A stretch of 64,000 bases of DNA. Source: Panorpa germanica. Lineage: Eukaryota > Arthropoda > Insecta > Mecoptera > Panorpidae. The stretch spans positions 18,337,311-18,401,310 of the forward strand of contig OY783209.1 of NCBI GenBank assembly GCA_963678705.1. Reading direction: 5' to 3'. Numbering within the stretch: the stretch's first letter is position 1; each line of letters starts with the position of its first letter. Under the pieces are notes generated by a model that was not told the origin of the DNA, ran no database searches, and saw nothing but the letters and a program-made list of their open reading frames with translations. Of this stretch, positions 1-9,271 are shown one piece after another. The translations under genes were made by a program, and so were the position numbers.

Positions 1-179
1 TACAGTGTCATTTGTTAATAGATTTAAATATGTTTAATCAATTTAAATTCTTTGATGAAATTATAATCAATCAGAATAATTTCTGTGAAACTTTTAGAGC
101 CGGGTTACTTTTTATATCTGAATTTGGAGACCCTGGATATGAGAGCCAAGACTCACTTGATTGGATTCTTAATGATTAA
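1..179 (+). CDS. ~148-aa Polinton ORF of unknown family, 3' part (left arm, copy 1)
   Basis: The C-terminal ~59 codons of the ORF that is complete at 19298-19744, cut by the window edge. It ends with the same acidic tail (SQDSLDWILND) and a TAA stop. No recognised domain. See the copy at 19298 for a description. Confidence 0.6.
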   Translation, partial: QCHLLIDLNMFNQFKFFDEIIINQNNFCETFRAGLLFISEFGDPGYESQDSLDWILND

Positions 180-1628
180 TTTTATTGCACTAATTACTAA
201 TAGATTGTAAATTTTGTTGTACATAGAAAATATATCCAAATAAGGATAATTCATAAAGTATAAGGGTGCTAATTCATCCATTGAATTTACATGACTTGAA
301 CAATATGAATACAAAATTGCATGACTTAACCAAATATGGGCACAAAATTTTTATAGTACACTTTTATAGAAATTAAGACATAGTACATAAACCCATTACC
401 AAACAGTTTAACTCGGTCTCGGTTTGATTCGGTCAAGTTCGTCGATTCTCGCCATTTTCTATTTCATTTGACAGTTGTTACATTGTTTCGTTCCATACAA
501 TTATAAAAAATAGTTTTAGATACATTTTTTTATTTCAAGTTATATTTAAATAATAAATATATATAATAAAATATTATATTCTTGTCTGAGCGACGAGTAT
601 TTTGAGCAATACCGTTAGTAGGTTAAAGCATATTATTTCTTCGCATATTATGATTTCTTAGCTATATTTAAAAACTTAAAAAGACTCTACATTACGCCTG
701 ATATAATGCAGCACTTTATACAGCTTCATACATGTTTCTCATACGCACTCAAATAATACATTTTAGGGTATCAATAACTAACCCTATATATTCACAGGAT
801 GTTCTTATAAAACTGTCTTATTTATATAATAAACTGTATTGTATCACTTAAACCTTTGTTTGTAATTATTATGTAGTTAACCTTTTTTGCTAAACTCTTT
901 TTGTTTCTAATACATTACTCTACATCATATACAATGTTGAGATGTCAATATTTTATAGATTCTCTGCATAGTGTACTGTAGTGTACAATCTTTTGCTTTA
1001 GACACTTATATAAAAGAGATAGTAAAATAACAAATATATAATGAATTTTTATAAATTATTGAAATAATTACGATAGATGTGTAAATATCTCTTATTGTAT
1101 TGCAATATATTACAAAATAACTAAATATTTGAGGTTCTGGTAGCCAACTTTATAAACATACTTTTACAGAAATGAGGCTCCTATTTTCTAACTGTTTACC
1201 GGACGTCTATATATTTTCTAAATTAAGCTATGTAAGTTAAGACAAAACTATCAGAAGACATTAAATAAAAAGCAACACGGATCCTATACCTTGGAACTGG
1301 TATGAGTAGCGTAATTTGTAAAATATAGGCCTTTGAAAAATTGTCAGAAGTTATCAGCTGTCAGGTAAGCAGTTACAAAATAGGAGCCTTTTAAGTCATG
1401 GTTATCAAATATAACCTATAGTGTCAGCAAGTGAGATGACATCCTGCAGAAATAATAAAATCCACTATACATTGTTAATGAACGCAGTCTTTAAAGTGTT
1501 TCTAGTTTAGATAAAAAGAAAATCGAAATATTATTTTGTGTAATTGTTTATTTTTGAAATTCATGTTCATATACAGCAAAAGTATAATAATACCTAATAA
1601 TTAACATTCTTTTGTCAAAAAAAATACT
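180..1628. other. Non-coding arm segment between the 148-aa ORF and polB (copy 1, left)
   Basis: About 1.45 kb of AT-rich DNA without a credible gene. It contains a run of TCGGTTTGATTCGGTC-type sequence around 415-450, a putative 213-bp hairpin element at 1176-1388, and poly-T/A tracts. It may hold the polB promoter or 5' untranslated region, but nothing decides this. The same segment recurs at 12229-13660, 19745-21176 and 29423-30854. Confidence 0.6.
1176..1388. mobile_element. Putative 213-bp hairpin (MITE-like) element
   Basis: The ends form an imperfect 25-bp inverted repeat. The left end starts GGCTCCTATTTTCTAACTG (1176-1200), and the right end is its reverse complement with few mismatches (1364-1388). 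No coding capacity and no clear target duplication was found. It is present in every arm, so it inserted or formed before the arms were duplicated. Confidence 0.45.
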
Positions 1629-1632
1629 TTAA
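1629..1632. repeat. TTAA target-site duplication, left
   Basis: Left TTAA of the nested transposon. One extra T precedes it compared with the empty site in the other three arms. Confidence 0.75.
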
Positions 1633-1816
1633 GATGTATGAGCAGAGGTGTGGCCTAATACTGAATTTTGAAGGGTGGGGATAGGCATGAGCATTTGCGG
1701 GGAGAAGGGAAGAAAATTATCACGTGACGTGATTTTACATTTGGCAACATAGCTTAAATTTTGTTTACTTTTTTCCATGTGACATTTAAATAAATTTAAA
1801 TTTTTGACATTTAAAA

Positions 1817-3050
1817 ATGGATATACCTCAAAAGCTTGACAAGAAAGGATTATTTTGTAAAGAACGACCACCAGAAATAGATAATAATTCATTTAATATG
1901 TGTTTGGAACTACGGTATGTATAATGATTGTATTTAATATTATATTTTATATTATTCATGTATACATGTAAATTGTTTACAATTTTTTTTAGACATTGTC
2001 GGATGTTTGGTACTTTCACAATCATCAAACATACGCATTGAATCTTTCATAAAACCTCAATATGCAGTTTAACATTTTAGGATCAATTGTTGAAGGCCGA
2101 CGAATTATTGACATCAATAAAATAGCGCTAAAATAGTGATTCGTGTACTGATGCCCTGTCTTTGCGATTTGTAAGAAAAGAATATGTCAGAAGATGTAAA
2201 AAAAATGTCCGAGATTCAAACATCACAACAAACCACAACTGGTAAATGGAGAAACTGCTATGGGTAAATATTTCTATAAAAAGAAGATAGTAATATTCAA
2301 TTTATTTTCTTTTCTATTCTTTAATTATGACTATTATTTTCTAACAACTCTAACCGGTGGGATTAGAATAACTCATTTAAACAATATTCTAGTTTGCCCC
2401 AATATTCCAACAGTTGACCATACTCTTCTAAAACGATATGAATCGATTTGATTTACGTAGGGATGGCTATTGAAAATATTGCTCGAATAAGTTGCCGAAA
2501 TTGCATGACAATAGAAAGAAGTTTCCCAATAGCTCATCAAAGGTATTACGATTCATTAACATTATTATAAACTAAGAAATGACTTATATTATTACTAATA
2601 TAGAATTTTTTTCCTTAAAATATAGTTCAAAATCACCTAAAGTTATTTCAAAGGAGGATACAGTAGTGTTCATCTTGAGTATAGATGCTGGGTGGCAAAA
2701 AAGGAAGCAGGAAGAACGTATAATAGTTTAACTGGTAATAAATATTTAAGATTAAAAATTTGTTAAATTTAATTATTTCGAATTATTACAATTGGTTTTT
2801 CTTAGGTCATTCTACGTTGTTGCTTATAGTACGAGAAATAAACAATGCATGAGATGTGAAAGAGGACATGATAAAAATGATCATGACTACCGTGAAAATT
2901 TCAGTGGGAGTTCGAAGGCCATGGAGCCAGACATGGCTGTTGAGATGCTTGTACGCAGTTATAAAGACAGTATAAAGACGATGATGATGATTCAAGTAGC
3001 ATTGCTAGATTACGGAGAGAAGCTGATCATCAAATTATAAAATGGTCTGA
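1817..3050 (+). pseudogene. Degenerate Mutator-like transposase-domain gene with relic introns
   Basis: Pieces in several frames read like one decayed multi-exon gene. A first exon at 1817-1915 (MDIPQKLDKKGLFCKERPPE...) ends at a GTATGT donor. Further pieces lie near 2184-2260, 2462-2545 and 2640-2735 (SIDAGWQKR, then GRTYNSLTG in another frame). A GTAATA...TTTTTCTTAG intron (about 2736-2805) is followed by 2820-2950 (NKQCMRCERG, then NFSGSSKAMEPDMAVEM). About 2958-3050, in a shifted frame, reads a DDDDDSSS run followed by IIKWSDLNH. From family knowledge, the DxGWQKR start, the C-x2-C segment, the GSSKAMEP motif and the D-rich segment before KWSD are characteristic of the Mutator-like DDE domain common in arthropod transposon proteins. 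Frameshifts rule out function. Confidence 0.62.
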
Positions 3051-3099
3051 TTTGAATCATGCTACATTTGATTACATTTTGTTATCAGTCGCAGAGTGG

Positions 3100-3405
3100 A
3101 TTAGACATTGGGATTGAAAAGTTCAATTGCGATTAATAATGCAGCAGCAGTTGTGTTCTTTAATTTAGAAACCACCGGTTTTGGAAAAGCCAGTGAAACA
3201 ATTCAGATTGCAGCAAAATACAAAACTACTCAGAATATAATGTTTACATTTTAACGACAAGAGGAATACCACCGAGTGCGTCTGCTGTTAATGATCTTAC
3301 AACTAATGGAGGAAAATAATTTTTACAATCTGCTAAAGTTGACACTGTGTCTATTAACTTGGCTGCAGAAGGGTTTTTATCCTTCATAAAATTAACAAAA
3401 ATAAA
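3100..3405 (+). pseudogene. Degenerate DEDD-type 3'-5' exonuclease domain
   Basis: The segment reads VVFFNLETTGFGKASETIQI, then after a frame change NVYILTTRGIPPSASAVNDLT, a stop, and finally VDTVSINLAAEGFLSFIKL. The order (F-D-L-E-T-T-G core, then IQIAA, then PSASAV..LT) is that of ExoIII/DnaQ-like nucleases found behind Mutator-like domains in arthropod proteins. The first catalytic Asp of the D-x-E motif is Asn here, and there are stops and shifts, so it is inactive. It probably belongs to the same gene as 1817-3050. Confidence 0.55.
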
Positions 3406-3410
3406 TTTTT

Positions 3411-3998
3411 GTTGAAATGTGTCATGTTAAATAATTATTAAAGTGTTAATAAATATTTTAATTCTATATATATGCTATTTTCTTAATTTTTGTACTTAAT
3501 TTTTGGTGTTACTATCACGTAATATTTATTTTGACAGCTCTAAATGAGGTTATATTTAAATTTGTATGTACCGTTTTTGCCGCTGCCGTGCTGTGACGCC
3601 TATTATAGCAGTGCGACGTTGCCAAGTGTCAAATATGGCGAAAAATATTTTTTTAAATATCATAATTTGAATTTCATTTCTAATTATCTTTCCAGGATGA
3701 ACGGTTACATAGTATTTTTAAAATATTGACGTGTGACGCCAATATTCACCTTTCTAATGCATAGTTTTTTTTTATGCTACGTAATACAGAACATACTCAT
3801 ATTTATTGATTTATGATCACTTGTACCCATTTCCCCATAAGACCAATGTTAATTATGTCAATTTTCAACAATTAATTTCTTTAAAATATGAACGGTTACC
3901 TACCCTGAAATTTTAACAGTAAATTCATTGACCATGAATCTACACGTACAAAAATTTTGAGCCCTTAAATCGAAAATTATTTTCTTGCTCATACATCC
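3411..3998. other. Non-coding 3' part of the nested transposon
   Basis: About 590 bp of AT-rich DNA between the exonuclease relic and the right terminal repeat. A 61-codon open stretch at 3544-3729 has no recognisable features. Nothing else was seen. Confidence 0.5.
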
Positions 3999-4002
3999 TT
4001 AA
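3999..4002. repeat. TTAA target-site duplication, right
   Basis: Right TTAA; the polB sequence resumes directly after it exactly as in the empty arms. Confidence 0.8.
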
Positions 4003-5489
4003 ACAATATTGCGTGGTGCTTTTGTGTTTAAAACAGGGCTGGTTTTACCATAAGGTGATTCCATGGAGTCTTAAGGAAATAATGCATTTGGAAATAAATA
4101 TTAACAGATGTAATCCTTTGCGGGGATCATCTTATAATGATTTACCAAAGAAAGTTAAAGATAAAAAGGCTATAGTAAATGTAGTAAATAATGATCAAGC
4201 TTGCTTTATGTGGGCTATAACTTCAGCATTGTATCCAGCATCAAAAAGTATGGATAGAGTTACATCATATCCACATTATTCAAAAGTACTTAATTCAAAT
4301 GGTATAGAATTACCGATGAAATTAAAAGATATTAGAACATTTGAGAAGAATAATGATATAAGTGTGAATGTTTATGGACTTGAAAATAATTTCATTGTGG
4401 GACCGTTGCACTATACATCTAAAAAGAAGAAACAACATGTTAATTTATTGTATATTGAAGATTTGAGTAATGGACATTATTGTTAGATTAAAAATATATC
4501 AAGATTAATAAGAAGTCAATTTACTAAGCATACTAGTAAACAATTTTTGTGTGATGGATGCTTTTCATTTTTTAACACAGAAGATCAGTTAAATAGACAT
4601 TTAGAATATGATTGCAATAAGATATATACAATCCTTCCTTCTAAGTATAACGCTAAAGATAAATTGGGTAATATGATATCTCAAAACATTTTAAAATTCG
4701 ATAATCATAAGAATCAATTACGCGTTCCATTTGTGATATATGGAGATTTTGAAACATTATTAAAACCCATTAGTACTTGTTATCCTGAAACTAATACATC
4801 ATTTTCAAATAATATTCAAATTCATGAACCATATTCTTTTGCTTATTATATTAAATGTTCCTTTAATGATTCCTTAAGTAAGTTTGTTACGTACAGAGGT
4901 ATTAATTGCGTTATAGTATTTATTGAAACAATAACTGAAGACGCTAAACAAATTTATAAAGTCTTAAATAAAGTGAAGCCTTTAAATAAATTATCTGATT
5001 GGCAAAAACAGGAATATGATGAAGCTTCTATTTGCCATATTTGTGAAGGTATCCTCAATGGTGATAAAGTGTTAGATCATTGTCATTTAACTGGTAATTA
5101 CCGAGGAGCTGCTCATAATCATTACAATTCCAAAGTTTATACCTGTCATATTCCATAACTTAAGTAATTACGATAGCCATATAATTGTAAAAGAATTAGG
5201 TAATGATAGTGAAAAAATTAAAGTTATTCCAGAAAATAAGGAAAAGTATATATCTTTTACGGAACATATTTTGGTGGAATCAAAAGTCGATAAAAATGAT
5301 AAAGTTCATAACTGTTATATTAAACTTAGATTTATTGATTCTTTACGATTTATGCATTCTAGTTTAGAAACACTTGCAAAAAATGTATCACTTATCAGTA
5401 CCAACATGCTTAATAATCTTACAACCGTTATCCATTTTAAATTATATATTTCAGTTCCAAATCAAAATATAAATAACAATTGCTTTTAA
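4003..5489 (+). pseudogene. polB: polB N-terminal half: exonuclease and endonuclease-VII-like region (left arm, copy 1)
   Basis: N-terminal part of a protein-primed family-B DNA polymerase (DNA_pol_B_2 type) of Polinton/adintovirus-like elements. The block INRCNPLRGSS...DLPKK..DKKAIVNV leads to GPLHYT and a stop (TAG) where the family has Trp between HYC and IKN. Next come a C-x2-C...H-x4-C finger, the Exo I motif VIYGDFET (D67/E69 of the 4547-5158 open stretch) and an endonuclease-VII-like module (C163, C166, DHCH 177-180, HN 190-191). A frameshift follows, and the Exo II-like HNLSNYDSH continues in another frame (about 5151-5180). Homology fades after LRFMHSSLE near 5360. The polymerase palm does not follow; an acidic ORF on the other strand does. 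In this arm the C-A-T-C-A-A-A-A region is intact, unlike in copy 2. Confidence 0.88.
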
Positions 5490-5541
5490 AAGTTCTTTTA
5501 TTTATAGAATTTTACATAAAAAATATACATTAATCACTATG

Positions 5542-5898
5542 TTATACTTTTACAATTTCGTCATCAGAGTCTAACACTTCTACAATATCATCGTCAGAGT
5601 CTAATATTTCAATAACTTCATTATCATCGTCTAATAATTCTATGATTTCCACATCAGAATCTTCTTCCTGTATTTCAATTTCTTTGTGACCTATTATTAT
5701 TTCATCAGCATAACTCTCTATAATTTTCTCGTATGTCTTCTTTTCTTCATCCGTCATATCATCTAAATCACAATCATCTATATCAAAATCGTCAGTTATA
5801 TCCTGCACATAATATCTATCTTCACTGTCAATGCCGACGCGTATATCTCCCGAATTCAATAACCATGTTACGCCTGGAATATTCTTAAATCCGTTTAT
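5542..5898 (-). pseudogene. 118-aa acidic ORF, start codon lost (left arm, copy 1)
   Basis: Same ORF as 10312-10668, but the ATG is ATA (5896-5898), so the first in-frame start would be a non-ATG codon or much further in. It also has IGHKEI in place of IGHEEI, and DDDIVEV in place of DDEIVEV. The open frame is otherwise intact to the stop. This is the most diverged of the four copies and may be the only one no longer translated. Function unknown; see the entry at 10312. Confidence 0.6.
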
Positions 5899-6184
5899 AC
5901 TATTAAACTTTAGCTTAAACTAAGAAAATATTACTCTGTAATTACAGCTCAACATCATCTCTATTTAAATGACATTTATGCATTAATTTACCCTCTCTAC
6001 CACTCCATATTAAATACCACCTCCAACAACAGAATCTCCTTACATATGCATACATACATAAAAATACATAAGTGGGAATATACCGACTGCATTCACAGCT
6101 ACATCGAGGATACGAACATAAACGATTGGCTTCCGGAAATAGACGAAGAATGCAATAATTACGGCGTATCTTCTACACTCTCTA
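5899..6184. promoter_or_regulatory. Inner divergent intergenic module (copy 1, left)
   Basis: About 285 bp between the acidic ORF (leftward) and the 52-bp conserved sequence at 6112-6163 (rightward). It contains AT-rich TATA-like stretches (TTTAAATAGAG on the minus strand) and a CATACATACATA run. Its layout mirrors the outer module at 18504-19037, which suggests a two-way promoter. No transcript evidence. Confidence 0.4.
6112..6163 (+). repeat. 52-bp conserved sequence, inner copy (copy 1, left)
   Basis: Begins ACGAACATAAACGATTGGC and is also found, with one or two changes, at 10047-10098 (-), 14856-14907 (+), 18504-18555 (-), 23306-23357 (+), 27242-27293 (-) and 32052-32103 (+). It can be read as NINDWLPEIDEECNNY, but what follows differs between inner and outer copies. 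It may be a leader, an exon or a regulatory element. Confidence 0.6.
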
Positions 6185-6335
6185 AGTGTACTTGATATAT
6201 CAAAAACTTTAATATACGATTTTCATTATGATTTCATCAAAAAAAGTCTATAAAGGTAATGCTAAATTGTTGTATACAGATACAGATTCATTAATATATC
6301 AAATTAAAACAGATGATATATATGACGATATTAAG
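6185..6335 (+). pseudogene. polB: Stray polB motif-C fragment (left arm, copy 1)
   Basis: A 150-bp piece encoding SVLDISKTLIYDFHYDF and, after a one-base frameshift in an A-run, LLYTDTDSLIYQIK. YTDTDS is the motif-C active-site signature of family-B polymerases. The same sequence lies in its proper context at about 8090-8255 (-). Here it is displaced in front of the motif-A block and ends at the TTACGTT-type junction sequence. Confidence 0.8.
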
Positions 6336-6425
6336 TCAAAAACCAATATTTTATTTCTTATTATCATATCAACGTAATGGGAACGTAATTAATGTAATTT
6401 AAACATAATTTGAACGTAAATTCAT
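6336..6425. repeat. TTACGTT-type junction sequence (copy 1, left, first)
   Basis: Links the motif-C fragment to the first motif-A block. It contains the complement of TTACGTTCAAATTATG and of TTACGTTCCCATTACG, sequence foreign to polB that also forms the array at 7481-7596. Confidence 0.65.
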
Positions 6426-6938
6426 CCGGGGGAATATTCAGACTTATATTTAAAGATCGATGTTCTGTTGTTAACAGATATTTTTGAAAATTTTCGAGAT
6501 GTGTGCTATAAAACATATAATTTAGATCCCTGTCAATATTATACAGCACCAGGACTTTCTTGGGATGCTATGTTAAAGTATACAAGTATTGAATTAGAAC
6601 TTTTAACAGATATTGATATGTTACATTTTATTAAAAAAGGTATAAGAGGTGGAATATCACAATGCTCTCACAGACATGGAATTGCAAATAATAAATATAT
6701 GTCCAATTATGATTCAAATAAAGATTCTCAATATTTTAAGTATTGGGATGCAAATAACTTATATGGTTGGGCTATGAATCAATATTTACCACATGAGGGA
6801 TTTAAATGGTTAGATACATATAAATTACAAACATTTAATGTAGAAGCTATTGAAGATAACTCAGATGTTGGTTATATATTAGAAGTCGATTTAAAATATC
6901 CTAATTATTTGCACGATGAACACAATGATCTACCTTTC
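6426..6938 (+). pseudogene. polB: polB motif-A block, first of tandem pair (left arm, copy 1)
   Basis: Reads [17 protein letters not shown], then [27 protein letters not shown] and [12 protein letters not shown], the motif-A region of protein-primed family-B polymerases. It runs to HDEHNDLPF and then breaks off into the junction sequence. The reading frame is open inside the block (ORF from 6468), but it is flanked by stops. It is a 568-bp tandem repeat with the next block. Confidence 0.85.
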
Positions 6939-6993
6939 AACGTAATGGGAACGTAATTAATGTAATTTGAACATAATTTGAACGTAAATTCAT
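6939..6993. repeat. TTACGTT-type junction sequence between the motif-A blocks (copy 1, left)
   Basis: 55 bp of the same foreign sequence as at 6364-6425, forming the join of the 568-bp tandem duplication. Confidence 0.7.
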
Positions 6994-7480
6994 CCGGGGG
7001 AATATTCAGACTTATATTTAAAGATCGATGTTCTGTTGTTAACAGATATTTTTGAAAATTTTCGAGATGTGTGCTATAAAACATATAATTTAGATCCCTG
7101 TCAATATTATACAGCACCAGGACTTTCTTGGGATGCTATGTTAAAGTATACAAGTATTGAATTAGAACTTTTAACAGATATTGATATGTTACATTTTATT
7201 AAAAAAGGTATAAGAGGTGGAATATCACAATGTTCTCACAGACATGGAATTACAAATAATAAATATATGTCCAATTATGATTCAAATAAAGATTCTCAAT
7301 ATTTAATGTATTGGGATGCAAATAACTTATATGGTTGGGCTATGAATCAATATTTACCACATGAGGGATTTAAATGGTTAGATACATATAAATTACAAAC
7401 ATTTAATGTAGAAGCTATTGAAGATAACTCAGATGTTGGTAATATATTAGAAGTCGATTTAAGATATCCTAATTATTTGC
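6994..7480 (+). pseudogene. polB: polB motif-A block, second of tandem pair (left arm, copy 1)
   Basis: Second copy of the 568-bp unit, with small differences (GITNNKYM instead of [16 protein letters not shown] instead of SQYFKYWD). It stops at PNYL, where inverted homology to the other arm also ends and the central minisatellite begins. Confidence 0.85.
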
Positions 7481-7596
7481 GTAAGCCTACGTAAGCTTAC
7501 GTTGAATTACGTTCCAAGTTACGTTCCCATTACGTTCAAATTACGTTAAATTACGTTCAAGTTACGTTCCCATTACGTTCAAGTTACGTTGAATTA
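7481..7596. repeat. Central TTACGTT minisatellite (copy 1)
   Basis: About 115 bp of short, irregular direct repeats with cores TTACGTTCAAR and TTACGTTCCCA, beginning with the perfect palindrome ACGTAAGCTTACGT. It sits exactly between the end of the left arm and the C-terminal end of the centrally placed polB fragment. Identical sequence lies at 24675-24790. Confidence 0.75.
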
Positions 7597-7643
7597 CGTA
7601 GATATAAATTTATACAAAACTTAAACTTAACTTAAAATTAGTA

Positions 7644-9216
7644 CTAAATTTTAAAATGTCCATGTGCTAAAGTACTTATACTATCAGTTAATACATATCT
7701 TTTATTATCATTTCCACTAAGACCTACTTTACTTATCATTTGAGTATAAATTGTATGCTTAATCGATTTAAAGGTATTCATTGTGATCAATAATATGTTA
7801 TCCTGAGATAAACAATTTACATAATCTTTAATATTGATGATCAATAATATGTTATCCTGAGATAAACAATTTACATAATCTTTAATATTGAATTTGTTTA
7901 CAATATTTTTCTTAATTCCTTTTGCTTTAGCTGTGCATGAACCCTCAATATCAATTGCATACATTTTTGACCTTAACCCAACAAACTCCCAAATTATACT
8001 ACCCGCGCATTCATCTTTCATTAAGACTAATTTAGCTTTGTTCATTAAAGGTAATGAAAATTCATTATTAAATGGATAATTAGATGTATCAAATTTATCT
8101 AGATTACACTTAATATCGTCATATATATCATCTGTTTTAATTTGATATATTAATGAATCTGTATCTGTATACAACAATTTAGCATTACCTTTATAGACTT
8201 TTTTGATGAAATCATAATGAAAATCGTATATTAAAGTTTTTGATATATCAAGTACACTTAATCCTAAATACAATGGTTTATTATAAAAAACTTTAAGTTT
8301 TCATGAAATATAGAACAACTATGATAGTTTGGTTTACTTATAAGTGTATTAGCACCCATTTATGTCCTATATTATCCCAATGAGTTATTAACTTTACATC
8401 GACACGTTTATCTACATTTTTTATTGTTTTCCCATAAACTGAATTATTCATTAATTTAAAAAAGTCTTTCTCAAATGTATTTGCAGAGTTCTTTCTTTTT
8501 AATTTATTTAGATCAATATAACTTTTTAACCAATCAGACTGTTTAAATTCCAAAATTCTATGAATTTTATCTATTTTCAGATTATTTTTAAGACATTGCT
8601 TTAACGATCTATAGTGAAGCACATAATTATACTTGTTATTAAAATTTGGTATTAATTTAACGTCATTTGTTTTAATGCAAGGTGGTTTAATATTTTCAGC
8701 ACAGAAAGGTAGATTATTGTGTTCATCGTGCAAATAATTAGGATATCTTTAATCGACTTCTAATATATAACCAACATCTGAGTTATCTTCAATAGCTTCT
8801 ACATTAAATGTTTGTAATTTATATGTATTTAACCATTTAAATCCCTCATGTGGTAAATATTGATTCATAGCCCAACCATATAAGTTATTTGCATCCCAAT
8901 ACATTAAATATTGAGAATATTTATTTGAATCATAATTGGACATATATTTATTATTTGCAATTCCATGTCTGTGAGAACATTGTGATATTCCACCTCTTAT
9001 ACCTTTTTTAATAAAATGTAACATATCAATATCTGTTAAAAGTTCTAATTCAATACTTATTTACTTTACCATAGCATCCCAAGAAAGTCCTGGTGCTGTA
9101 TAATATTGACAGGGATCTAAATTATATGTTTTATAGCACACATCTCGAAAATTTTCAAAAATATCTGTTAACAACAGAACATCGATCTTTAAATATAAGT
9201 CTGAATATTCCCCCGG
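7644..9216 (-). pseudogene. polB: polB palm and C-terminal region, motifs A, B and C (centre and right arm, copy 1)
   Basis: Longest polymerase stretch, in the order expected for family B. On the minus strand: GEYSDLY..., motif [13 protein letters not shown] (about 8880), then FCAENIKPP, motif B FEKDFFKLMNNSVYGKTIK (about 8440), then motif C LLYTDTDSLIY (about 8150), KAKLVLMKDE and a C-terminal end at HGHFKI (stop at 7644). Breaks: a stop after VGYILEVD (about 8750), a one-base loss near 8357 that ends the frame at GHKWVLIHL, and a further shift near 8290 before the YLGLSVLDIS segment. A 51-bp direct duplication (about 7785-7885) repeats NIKDYVNCLSQDNILLI. It lacks the exonuclease half, which sits separately further out. 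Confidence 0.88.
7785..7887. repeat. 51-bp tandem duplication inside polB
   Basis: The segment encoding NIKDYVNCLSQDNILLI is present twice in direct order without loss of frame. The identical duplication lies near 24980-25082 in copy 2, so it predates the 17.2-kb duplication. Confidence 0.8.
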
Positions 9217-9271
9217 ATGAATTTACGTTCAAATTATGTTCAAATTACATTAATTACGTTCCCATTACGTT
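9217..9271. repeat. TTACGTT-type junction sequence (copy 1, right, between motif-A blocks)
   Basis: Inverted counterpart of 6939-6993: TTACGTTCAAATTATG followed by TTACGTTCCCATTACG. It joins the full palm region to the duplicated motif-A block. Confidence 0.7.

Larger units (their letters stand above)
1633..3998 (+). mobile_element. Nested 2366-bp DNA transposon flanked by TTAA
   Basis: Present only in this arm. The other three arms read straight through ATACTTAAACAATATTG, whereas here TTAA (1629-1632, preceded by one extra T) and TTAA (3999-4002) bracket the insert. The termini are short inverted repeats sharing ATGTATGAGCA (left after one G; right, on the minus strand, after GG). TTAA duplications are typical of the piggyBac and Kolobok superfamilies. 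The internal coding relics resemble a Mutator-like DDE domain rather than a piggyBac transposase, so Kolobok-type is my guess. The insert is younger than the palindrome and the 17.2-kb duplication, or was lost from the other arms. Confidence 0.78.
1..7480 (+). repeat. Left inverted arm of copy 1 (partial, with nested insertion)
   Basis: Inverted match to 8730-15123, interrupted by the transposon at 1633-3998. The arm begins inside the 148-aa ORF because the window cuts off the outer ~1.27 kb. Confidence 0.85.

Noticed and set aside
1629-2028. Minus-strand frames of 87 and 66 codons at the start of the nested transposon
   Set aside because: Low-complexity AT-rich translation; they cross the transposon's left end or oppose the MDIPQKLDKKG exon.
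6364-6549. Minus-strand frames [15 protein letters not shown]... opposite the motif-A blocks
   Set aside because: Antisense of polB coding sequence (GEYSDLY...NLDPCQYY); no independent support.
7481-7596. CRISPR-like short repeats
   Set aside because: Repeats of 10-15 bp with no regular spacers, in an animal genome; better described as a minisatellite.
7888-8079. 63-codon plus-strand frame with a hydrophobic start
   Set aside because: Antisense of the polB C-terminal region.
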